From Aquimarina agarivorans (GTDB taxonomy: Bacteria > Bacteroidota > Bacteroidia > Flavobacteriales > Flavobacteriaceae): a stretch of DNA of 64,000 bases. How positions within the stretch are numbered: the stretch's first letter is position 1; each line of letters begins with the position of its first letter. The position numbers were made by a program, and so were the translations under genes. Where the stretch lies: contig NZ_AFPB01000177.1 of NCBI RefSeq assembly GCF_000218485.1, positions 30,842-94,841 of the forward strand, in the 5' to 3' direction. Shown in pieces: positions 50,053 through 58,105 of this stretch. The notes under the pieces were generated by a model. It was not told the origin of the DNA and made no database searches. It saw nothing but the letters and a program-made list of their open reading frames with translations.

Positions 50053-50616
50053 TTAAACCGTCATTATTTCTTTTTCCTTTAAGGAAAGTAAATCGTCAAT
50101 TTTACTGATATGACTATTAGTAAGCTCCTGAACATCTACTTCAGCATTTTTAGCAACATCTTCGGAGAGGCCGTCTTTTTCCAATTTTTTTATTTCGTTG
50201 TTCGCACTTTTTCGATCATTTCGAACGCCGACTTTAGCATCTTCCGCTTCCGCTTTTGCTTGCTTTACTAATTCGCGCCTTCTTTCTTCCGTAAGGGGAG
50301 GAACGCTAATGATAACACTTTCGCCATTATTCATGGGGTTAAATCCCAAATTAGCCATCATGATTCCTTTTTCAATTTCTTGAATCATTGATTTTTCATA
50401 AGGCTGAATGGTGATAGTTCGCGCATCAGGCGTATTTACGTTTCCTACTTGTGATAAAGGGGTTTGCGATCCGTAATAATCTACAGTTACACTACCTAGC
50501 ATGGCAGGGGATGCCTTTCCGGCTCTAATATTTGAAAACTGTTTTTCCAAATGCTTTAATGCATTGCCCATGGATTCTTTGGTACTGTCTAATATAAAAT
50601 TTATTTCTTCAGTCAT
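50053..50616 (-). CDS. frr: Ribosome recycling factor
   Basis: 187-residue RRF that splits post-termination ribosomes together with EF-G. Typical segments are the N-terminal HLEKQFSNIRAGKASPAML, the central DARTITIQPYEKSMI and PPLTEERRRELVKQAK. Directly downstream of pyrH in the same orientation, as in most bacteria. Confidence 0.97.
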   Translation of the reverse strand: MTEEINFILDSTKESMGNALKHLEKQFSNIRAGKASPAMLGSVTVDYYGSQTPLSQVGNVNTPDARTITIQPYEKSMIQEIEKGIMMANLGFNPMNNGESVIISVPPLTEERRRELVKQAKAEAEDAKVGVRNDRKSANNEIKKLEKDGLSEDVAKNAEVDVQELTNSHISKIDDLLSLKEKEIMTV

Positions 50617-50694
50617 TTTACAATCAGATTATTATATGTTTTATTTGTGATTGAGTTGAATAAGTCAAATCACAAATGTCATTTGTTTTTACGA

Positions 50695-51402
50695 TTATAC
50701 GTTTACTGTAGTTCCAACATTTTCTCCAGAAATTAATTTTAATAAATTTCCTTTTGTATTCATGTCAAATACAATAATTGGCAATTCATTTTCCTGACTT
50801 AAAGTAAAAGCAGTGGTATCCATTACTTTCAGTCCTTTTTTTAGCACCTCTTCAAAACTAATAGTATCATATTTGGTAGCTGATTTATCTTTTTCAGGAT
50901 CAGCGGTATAAATACCATCTACACGGGTGCCTTTTAGTATGACATCAGCTTTAATTTCAATAGCGCGTAAAACGGCAGCTGAATCTGTTGTAAAGTAAGG
51001 ATTACCTGTGCCTCCACCAAAAATTACTACACGTCCTTTTTCAAGGTGACGCATGGCTCTTCGTCTTATAAAAGGTTCGGCTACTTCATTTATTTCAATA
51101 GCTGATTGTAGACGGGTATCAACGCCTTCGTCTTCCAAAGCACCTTGTAAAGCAAGCCCATTAATAACGGTAGCAAGCATTCCCATATGATCACCTTGTA
51201 CGCGATCCATGCCTTTGCTAGCACCAGCAACACCTCTAAAAATATTACCACCACCAATTACTATGGCAACTTGAACACCTTTATCAGTAATTTCTTTGAC
51301 TTGTTTAGCGTATTCTGCCAATCGGGCGGGATCAATACCGTATTGTAAATTTCCCATTAGCGCTTCACCCGAAAGTTTTAGTAGTATTCTTTTATATTTC
51401 AT
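50695..51402 (-). CDS. pyrH: Uridylate kinase (UMP kinase)
   Basis: 235-residue hexameric bacterial UMP kinase that makes [20 protein letters not shown] at the start, [10 protein letters not shown] in the phosphate loop and [13 protein letters not shown] for UMP binding are all visible. The frame is open upstream to 51507, but ATG 51402 gives the family's normal start and the extension is not conserved-looking. The upstream operon partner tsf is separated by a block of foreign-looking genes. Confidence 0.97.
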   Translation of the reverse strand: MKYKRILLKLSGEALMGNLQYGIDPARLAEYAKQVKEITDKGVQVAIVIGGGNIFRGVAGASKGMDRVQGDHMGMLATVINGLALQGALEDEGVDTRLQSAIEINEVAEPFIRRRAMRHLEKGRVVIFGGGTGNPYFTTDSAAVLRAIEIKADVILKGTRVDGIYTADPEKDKSATKYDTISFEEVLKKGLKVMDTTAFTLSQENELPIIVFDMNTKGNLLKLISGENVGTTVNV

Positions 51403-51732
51403 GCTGTATTTTAGAAAGGTTGTACAAATATAAACATATTCTCTATTTGATATGGGTGAATTTTTGGGTCTAATTTTTAATTTTTTGGAAAGCCTTTTTG
51501 GGTCCAATATCGTTAGAGTGTTTTTTTGTGTTTTGTGTTTATTTAGTGCTTTGTTAAATATTATATTTGCTTCTTTATTTAAGGTATATCATTGATAAGT
51601 CGGATACATTAAATTGGCCTACACAAAAATGTATTTTTGTTAAGTGCAAAAGTTTTACCTTAATAGGGAGACAGTTTTGATAAAATGAAATTTTAAGTTT
51701 AATTTTCTATAAAAAAGACAAAAAAGAGTTTA
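51403..51732. other. Divergent promoter region between pyrH and GH16
   Basis: 330 bp. A plus-strand -7 box TATATTTG is at 51562-51569 and a second candidate TATTTTTG lies in a near-palindrome ACAAAAATGTATTTTTGT at about 51622-51639; either could serve the GH16 gene. No gene seen. Confidence 0.4.
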
Positions 51733-53115
51733 ATGAGATCATTTGTAAAGAAAAGTGTATTAGCAATTTGGGGATCTTTTTTTGTTTTCAACTTTAGTTA
51801 TGCCAATACTGAAGATGGAAAAAAGAAAAAAACAGAAAGTAAAACAAAAGCAAGTGTAAGTTTATTAATTGTTGGAGGCTCTCCAATTACTAATGATTTT
51901 ACTAAAGGAGGTTTTAAGATCACTTCATATTTAGGGGTGCCGCCTTTTAAAGGAACATGGGAGGTAATAGATGATTTGACTGATGAGTTTAATTACACGG
52001 GTAAGAATGCTGAGTTTTATAAAAAATGGAATGATACTTATTTTAATGAATGGTTGGGTCCTGGTTTAACAGAATGGAATCCTCAAAATACGAATGTTAT
52101 AGGAGGTAATTTGGAGCTAAAGGCTTCAAGAAAAACAGATACAGATAAAGTGTATTGCGGAGTAATTTCTTCTAAAAAGCAAATTAAATACCCTATTTAT
52201 TCAGAAGTAAAAGCTAAAGTTGCGAATCAAGTATTGTCTTCTAATTTTTGGTTTTTAAGTCCTGATGATAAAAGAGAAATTGATGTATTAGAGATTTATG
52301 GTAGTGATAGAGAGGATCATAAATGGTTTGCCGCTCGACCTTCGACTAATTATCATGTTTTTGTAAGAGATAATGGAAATCATATTCTTGAAGATTTGAA
52401 TGATCAAAACCATCATACGTTACCAAATGATGAGCCTTATCGCGAAGGTTGGCATCGTTTTGGAGCTCATTGGATAGATCCTTTTACCGTCGATTTTTAT
52501 TATGATGGAAAAGTGGTACGAAAATTGAGAAAGGAAAAAGTAAATGACCCTGAGGGTTTAGGAATGGATAGAGATTCATTTTTGATTATAGATCTCGAAG
52601 ACCATGATTGGCGATCAAATCAAGGTTTTTTTCCAACGGATGAGGAGTTAAGCAATCCTGCTAAAAATAAATATTTAGTAGATTATGTTAGAACTTACAG
52701 ACCAACTCGTAGTTTTAGATCACAAGGCGGTTTGATTCAAAATGGTTCTTTTGATGAACCCGATTTAAACCAATGGTATTGGAATAAAAAAGTGAAAATA
52801 AGTGCTGATTTGAATGATAATGGAGGTGAAGTTTTTTCAGTCAATTTAGCTGGCACAGGGGCTAAAATTATTCAAGAAGTTGAAGTTGAAAAAAATACAT
52901 TATATAAACTTTCATACAAGGTAAAAGGAGCAGGAGGAAAAGCTTTAGTTGGGGTTTATACTATTGATGAAGAAAAGGTAGAATCTAACGAAGGGTGGAC
53001 GTATGAAACCCTTTCGTTTAATTCTGAGAATAATAAAGTAATTTACGTTACAGCTGAAAATATAAGTAAAACAAATATTTTAATTGATTCATTTAAACTA
53101 AAAAAAATCAAATAA
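51733..53115 (+). CDS. GH16 glycoside hydrolase with C-terminal carbohydrate-binding-like domain (copy 1)
   Basis: 460 residues. A signal peptide ends near FSYA (residue 24). The GH16 domain (about 70-335) has catalytic EIDVLE at 182-187 (Glu182, Glu187) and agarase-like features YHVFVRD, GWHRFGAHWIDPFTVDFYY and DLEDHDWRSN. Residues about 345-460 form a beta-sandwich like CBM4/9 or CBM22 modules (LIQNGSFDEPDLNQWYW). No T9SS tail. Its closest relative in the window is the next gene, so they are tandem duplicates. Likely acts on agar or porphyran. Confidence 0.88.
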   Translation: MRSFVKKSVLAIWGSFFVFNFSYANTEDGKKKKTESKTKASVSLLIVGGSPITNDFTKGGFKITSYLGVPPFKGTWEVIDDLTDEFNYTGKNAEFYKKWNDTYFNEWLGPGLTEWNPQNTNVIGGNLELKASRKTDTDKVYCGVISSKKQIKYPIYSEVKAKVANQVLSSNFWFLSPDDKREIDVLEIYGSDREDHKWFAARPSTNYHVFVRDNGNHILEDLNDQNHHTLPNDEPYREGWHRFGAHWIDPFTVDFYYDGKVVRKLRKEKVNDPEGLGMDRDSFLIIDLEDHDWRSNQGFFPTDEELSNPAKNKYLVDYVRTYRPTRSFRSQGGLIQNGSFDEPDLNQWYWNKKVKISADLNDNGGEVFSVNLAGTGAKIIQEVEVEKNTLYKLSYKVKGAGGKALVGVYTIDEEKVESNEGWTYETLSFNSENNKVIYVTAENISKTNILIDSFKLKKIK

Positions 53116-53244
53116 TTATTCTTTTAGTAAATTTTTGAAAATTAAAGTAATTTTTGAATGGAGTTAAAGGTAATTATTCAGCAATGTAAAGTGAGTTATG
53201 GGCTCTATTCGTAATTCGTATAGAGTGGTTTAAACATATAAATT

Positions 53245-54606
53245 ATGAATAAAAAAGTATTATCAATTTTTGGATGTTTGTCTTTATTAACAAGTTGCGT
53301 GTTGGCGCAGGTCAACAAGTCCAAGGGTAAAGATATTGGAAAAACCTATGAAACAACCCGAAGTGGAGCTGCGTCGCCTATAACAGGGGCCTATAAAAAT
53401 GGAAATTGCGTATTGCCCAACTCGGTAGGGAATCCTCCAGTGACTTTGGATTGGGAAGTTGTGCCCACGCATTCGGATGAATTTAATTATTCAGGTAAGG
53501 GGGCGCAATTTAAAAAAAAATGGAAAGATACTTACTTTAATGCATGGACAGGTCCTGGATTAACCTACTGGGAGGCAAAAAATACGAATGTAAAAAATGG
53601 AAATTTAAAGGTAATGGCTTCCCGAAAGTCAGGAACCAATAAAGTAAATTGTGGTGTAATTACTTCCAAAAAACAAATAAAATATCCTATTTATTCTGAG
53701 GTTAGAGCTAAAGTGGCTAATCATGTACTTTCATCTAATTTTTGGTTTCTAAGTCCCGATGATAAAAGGGAAATTGATGTATTAGAAATTTATGGTAGTG
53801 ATCGAGACGATCATAGATGGTTTGCCGCTAGACCATCAACAAATTACCATGTATTTGTACGCGAGGAAGAAGGAAACGCGATTATTGAGGATTTGAATAA
53901 ACAACACCACCATACGCTTCCTAATGAAAAACCGTGGCGCGAAGATTGGCACCGATTTGGAGCATATTGGAAAGATCCTTTTACGATTGATTTTTATTAC
54001 GATGGGAAAATCGTTCATGAGTTGCGTAAAGAAGGGATAAATGACCCAGAAGGCTTAGGTATGGATCGTGATTCATACATGATAATTGATTTAGAGGATC
54101 ATGATTGGAGATCAAATGCAGGTAATGTTGCAACTGATCGTGAATTGGCAGATTCATCCAGAGATTATTTGGTGGACTACGTAAGAACGTATAGGCCTAT
54201 TGCAGCACAAGAAGATTCGGGCTTACTTAAAAATGGTTCGTTTAACGATCCCACATTAACGAATTGGTACTGGACCAAAGGTGCTACTATTAGTGCAAAT
54301 ATTGAAGAAAATGAAGGAGATGTCTACGCATTAAAATTAGAAAATGAAGCCACGGTAATACAAAAAATTAGTGTGACACCAAGTAAAACTTATGAGTTAA
54401 GTTGGAAAATTGGAGGAGAAAATGGCGCTGGTGTTATGGTTGAAATTTATAACTATCCAATAGGGAAAAAAGTGGTTTCAAACGGAGAAATGACCTATAG
54501 TAAACTAAAGTTTCATAGCGGGAAAAAAGAATTCATTTACGTTATTGTAAAAGGGATAAACAATTCAGGTGTAATAGTTGATGATTTTGAACTAATTGAA
54601 AAATAA
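53245..54606 (+). CDS. GH16 glycoside hydrolase lipoprotein with CBM-like domain (copy 2)
   Basis: 453 residues. The N-terminus MNKKVLSIFGCLSLLTSC carries a lipobox (LTSC, Cys18), so unlike copy 1 this protein is probably membrane-anchored. GH16 domain with EIDVLE at 176-181 and the same YHVFVRE, WHRFGAYWKDPFTIDFYY and DLEDHDWRSN segments. The C-terminal beta-sandwich (GSFNDPTLTNWYWTKG) matches that of copy 1. Follows copy 1 after 129 bases and is followed by a terminator. The two copies may divide work between free and surface-held enzyme. Confidence 0.88.
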   Translation: MNKKVLSIFGCLSLLTSCVLAQVNKSKGKDIGKTYETTRSGAASPITGAYKNGNCVLPNSVGNPPVTLDWEVVPTHSDEFNYSGKGAQFKKKWKDTYFNAWTGPGLTYWEAKNTNVKNGNLKVMASRKSGTNKVNCGVITSKKQIKYPIYSEVRAKVANHVLSSNFWFLSPDDKREIDVLEIYGSDRDDHRWFAARPSTNYHVFVREEEGNAIIEDLNKQHHHTLPNEKPWREDWHRFGAYWKDPFTIDFYYDGKIVHELRKEGINDPEGLGMDRDSYMIIDLEDHDWRSNAGNVATDRELADSSRDYLVDYVRTYRPIAAQEDSGLLKNGSFNDPTLTNWYWTKGATISANIEENEGDVYALKLENEATVIQKISVTPSKTYELSWKIGGENGAGVMVEIYNYPIGKKVVSNGEMTYSKLKFHSGKKEFIYVIVKGINNSGVIVDDFELIEK

Positions 54607-54651
54607 ATTAACAGTATAAATTATTAATATAAATAATTATAAATCAATAAT

Positions 54652-54679
54652 AACCGTCTATTTTGTAGGCGGTTTTTTT
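54652..54679 (+). terminator. Terminator after the GH16 pair
   Basis: AACCGTCTA / TAGGCGGTT (one T:G pair) with a T run, 46 bases after the second GH16 stop. Confidence 0.85.
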
Positions 54680-54838
54680 GTGTCGTTTTTCTGGTAAATC
54701 AATCGATTCAACCGCTATTTTGATAAATGTGATATCCAAATGTGGGATTATACTCTTTTTAACAATATTTAACAGTTATTTCGCAATTTTAAGGTGTTTT
54801 CACATGTTATTTAAAGCATAATTTTATAGAATTCAGCA

Positions 54839-56629
54839 ATGAGATTGTTTATTACATTTTTAATAACCTTATTTACAGGACTTACGGGATTCGCTCAATT
54901 ATATGACGATTTTTATGGCGCAGGTCACAACAAAGGGATCATTATTTCAAGCTCAGGAAATGACGAAGCATCTCCTGAAAATGATGCTGAAAATACCGTG
55001 TCAGGTATTTTGGATAAGCTAACATTAAAAGAATCAGCTCGGTTTTTGGCACAAGCATCACTTGGTATTGTTTATGAAGATGTTTTGGCTGTGCAAGAAA
55101 AAACACCAGAAGAATGGATTGACGATCAAATTAAAATTCCATACATCACCATGTCGGAACGCTATGTCGATATCGCTAATGACGTTGATGAATTGCAAGA
55201 GGATAAGCGTTTTTTTGGAAATATAACTGATTTTACATTTTACGAAATGACATTCAAACAAAACGACTTGTTAAGGCAGCGTATGGCTTTTGCATGGAGT
55301 CAAATATTTGTGGTGAATGTTATGCAAAATTCTTTTAACAGAACCCGGAGCAAAGCGGTGTACTATGATCTATTGTATGAAGGTGCTTTTGGTAATTTCA
55401 GAGATATGCTTTTTAATGTAACCATGAGCATGGCTATGGGTACTTATTTGAGTCATTTTACAAATAGAAAATTTAATCCTAGAACCGGCGCATTACCTGA
55501 TGAAAATTATGCAAGGGAGATTATGCAACTTTTTACCATTGGGGTGAATGAATTGAATATTGATGGAACGCCAAAATTAGATGGTGTGGGGAAGCCAATT
55601 CCTACATATGATATTGATGATGTGGCAGAGCTAGCAAAGGTATTTACAGGGTTGTCATGTTCAAAGAAATTGTCAGGAGCTAATAATGATAATTTTAATA
55701 TAAGTTTCCCTTTTAGAAACTGGGCAGCCCCAATGAAAATGTTTGATGAGTTTCATTCTGAGGGTGAAAAAAAGTTTATAGGAAAAACAATTCCAGCAGG
55801 GCAAACAGGAATGCAAGATATTAACCAAGCACTTGACTTTTTATTCAATCATCCAAATGTAGGTCCTTTTATAGCTATTAGATTAATTCAGCATCTTGTT
55901 AAATCAAATCCGTCAAAACCTTATGTCGCCAGAGTAGCACGTGTGTTTAATAATAATGGAAAAGGAGTACGAGGCGATTTGGAAGCAGTTACAAAAGCAG
56001 TATTATTAGATCCTGAAGCAAGAGAGTGTGCTTACATTAACACACCAACCAATGGGAAATTAGTACAACCACTTGAGCGATTTATATCACTTTTTAAAGC
56101 TTTTAAAGTAAGTACACCATCAGGGAAATTTTATTTAGATGATGGAAGAGAATATTCTGGAGCTTTTTTACAAGGATTTAATGACTCTCCATCTGTCTTT
56201 AACTTCTTTCAATTTGATTATGCTGAAGAAATGAGTGTAGGACCTAAAAATTTAGTTTCGCCTGAATTTCAAATTTTAAATACCGTTACTTCAATAACGT
56301 ATATTAATACTATAGAGCATGCCTTAAAGGTTAGGCCGTTTAATAATTATACAGGAGCAGCTAAATTTATAAAACCAAATAATCGCGATAAGCCAATACT
56401 TGATTTTTCGGAGGAAATAGCTCTTTATAATTCTTCTGGTATTGATGAGCTTTTGGATCGTTTAGATATATTATTGTGCCGAGGGCAACTAACACCAGAA
56501 CTGAGAGAAATAATAAAAACAACTATTACAGAAAACGAAACCAACATTAGCAGGTATTCAGATGTAGATGCGGTGCATGACTGCATTTATTACATTATGA
56601 TATCTCCTGATTATATGATTCAATTATAA
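54839..56629 (+). CDS. DUF1800 domain-containing secreted protein
   Basis: 596 residues with a signal peptide ending near GFAQ (residue 20). The DUF1800 core starts at SARFLAQASLGIVYEDV and includes RQRMAFAWSQIF, LFTIGVNELNIDG and LIQHLVKSNPSKPYVARV. The family is common in Bacteroidota, Planctomycetes and Proteobacteria, nearly always beside a DUF1501 gene, and has no settled function. First gene of a three-gene unit; 5 bases separate it from the DUF1501 gene. Confidence 0.92.
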   Translation: MRLFITFLITLFTGLTGFAQLYDDFYGAGHNKGIIISSSGNDEASPENDAENTVSGILDKLTLKESARFLAQASLGIVYEDVLAVQEKTPEEWIDDQIKIPYITMSERYVDIANDVDELQEDKRFFGNITDFTFYEMTFKQNDLLRQRMAFAWSQIFVVNVMQNSFNRTRSKAVYYDLLYEGAFGNFRDMLFNVTMSMAMGTYLSHFTNRKFNPRTGALPDENYAREIMQLFTIGVNELNIDGTPKLDGVGKPIPTYDIDDVAELAKVFTGLSCSKKLSGANNDNFNISFPFRNWAAPMKMFDEFHSEGEKKFIGKTIPAGQTGMQDINQALDFLFNHPNVGPFIAIRLIQHLVKSNPSKPYVARVARVFNNNGKGVRGDLEAVTKAVLLDPEARECAYINTPTNGKLVQPLERFISLFKAFKVSTPSGKFYLDDGREYSGAFLQGFNDSPSVFNFFQFDYAEEMSVGPKNLVSPEFQILNTVTSITYINTIEHALKVRPFNNYTGAAKFIKPNNRDKPILDFSEEIALYNSSGIDELLDRLDILLCRGQLTPELREIIKTTITENETNISRYSDVDAVHDCIYYIMISPDYMIQL

Positions 56630-56634
56630 CATTT

Positions 56635-58056
56635 ATGACACAAAAAAAACATTCGAGAAGAACTTTTATCGAAAGCCTAGGTTTAGGTTGTGCTCATTTG
56701 GGTGCTACAACATTATTATCAGGAGTTACTAACTTAGGTCTAATGGGTTCTGCAGCAGCAGCAAATAGATCATTATTTGCTAAAACAAGTATGATGGATT
56801 ACAAGGCGCTGGTTTGTGTATATTTGGCTGGAGGTAACGATAGTTTTAATATGCTAGTGCCTACGGATAACGATCCTTACAAGGAGTATCAAGATGCTAG
56901 AACAAATATGGCTATACCAAAAGCTGATTTATTGGGTATTAACCCTAATAATACTGATGGTAAAAAGTTTGGACTACATCCTCAATTAAAAAATATCCAA
57001 CGCCTTTTTGAAAATGGAAATGCGGCTTTTGTAGCCAATTGCGGGGTGTTGCAAGAACCAACTGATCTTGATAATTTTAAAAGAAAAATAAAGTTGCCTA
57101 TTGGCTTATTTTCGCATTCGCATCAGGCAGATCGTTGGCAAACATCATTGCCAAGAGAGATTAATCAAAGTGTAGGTTGGGGCGGAAGAATGGCTGATGT
57201 GTTGCAACAAAACAACAGTAATCAAAATTTGTCCATGAGTATTTCTTTAAGCGGTACAAATACTTTTCAAAGGGGAAATAGGGTGCAATCCTATGCTATT
57301 AAAAATACTCAAAACGGAAGTACACTTATAAAAGGGGCAACTAATGATAATTTTTACGAAAAATTAAAAAGAGCTTCTTTGGACGATATTTTGGAGGTAA
57401 AACACCAAAATATTTTAAAGCAAGCTTATTCAGACGTGGTGTCAGGATCCAAAAATAATTCTTTTGAATTTGATGCGGCATTGGTAAAAGGAACAACAAT
57501 AACCACTGAATTTCCAGATAGTAGATTGGGACGAAATTTACAAATGGTGGCAAGGACTATTGCAGCTAGGGATATTTTAAGTGTTCGTAATCAAACTTTT
57601 TTTGTGTCAGAAAGAGGATTTGATAGTCATGCTGATAATTTAGAAAGTCATGGATCAAAAATGGGAGATGTCGATGAAGCTGTAGGCGCTTTTTATAAAG
57701 CGTTGGAAGAAATTGGCGTTGCAAACGGTGTGACTCTATATACAATGTCAGATTTTGGACGAAAATTGGTGCCTAACGGAGATGGTACTGATCACGCTTG
57801 GGGTGGAAACTCATTAGTAGTTGGTGGCAGTGTTAAAGGGAAAAATATTTTTGGACAATATCCGGAATTATATGTTGGTAATCCTTTAGATACGGGTGGA
57901 GGAAGGTTAATTCCAACGACATCTGCTGATGAGTATTTTGCTGAATTAGCACTTTGGTTTGGGGCTTCTTCTTCTGACTTGGAATACATTTTGCCAAATA
58001 TTGGAAATTTCTGGGACTATAGATCTGGTGGATCACCACTTGGCTTTTTATCCTGA
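56635..58056 (+). CDS. DUF1501 domain-containing Tat-exported protein
   Basis: 473 residues. The N-terminus has a twin-arginine motif (SRRTFIESLG) before a hydrophobic stretch, so export in folded form is likely. DUF1501 features include VYLAGGNDSFNMLVP, the SHSHQADRWQT segment and SDFGRKLVPNGDGTDHAWGG. DUF1501 belongs to the alkaline-phosphatase-like fold group (with sulfatases), which makes a hydrolase role possible; conserved Asp and His residues are visible but the metal site is not proven. Partner of the DUF1800 protein. Confidence 0.92.
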   Translation: MTQKKHSRRTFIESLGLGCAHLGATTLLSGVTNLGLMGSAAAANRSLFAKTSMMDYKALVCVYLAGGNDSFNMLVPTDNDPYKEYQDARTNMAIPKADLLGINPNNTDGKKFGLHPQLKNIQRLFENGNAAFVANCGVLQEPTDLDNFKRKIKLPIGLFSHSHQADRWQTSLPREINQSVGWGGRMADVLQQNNSNQNLSMSISLSGTNTFQRGNRVQSYAIKNTQNGSTLIKGATNDNFYEKLKRASLDDILEVKHQNILKQAYSDVVSGSKNNSFEFDAALVKGTTITTEFPDSRLGRNLQMVARTIAARDILSVRNQTFFVSERGFDSHADNLESHGSKMGDVDEAVGAFYKALEEIGVANGVTLYTMSDFGRKLVPNGDGTDHAWGGNSLVVGGSVKGKNIFGQYPELYVGNPLDTGGGRLIPTTSADEYFAELALWFGASSSDLEYILPNIGNFWDYRSGGSPLGFLS

Positions 58057-58105
58057 TCATTTACAGTACAGTCGAAATCGACACTCAATATTAAAAAAAT
58101 AATTG

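Noticed and set aside
51403..51507. 35-residue N-terminal extension of UMP kinase
   Set aside because: The family begins at [12 protein letters not shown]; the upstream stretch is promoter-like AT-rich DNA.
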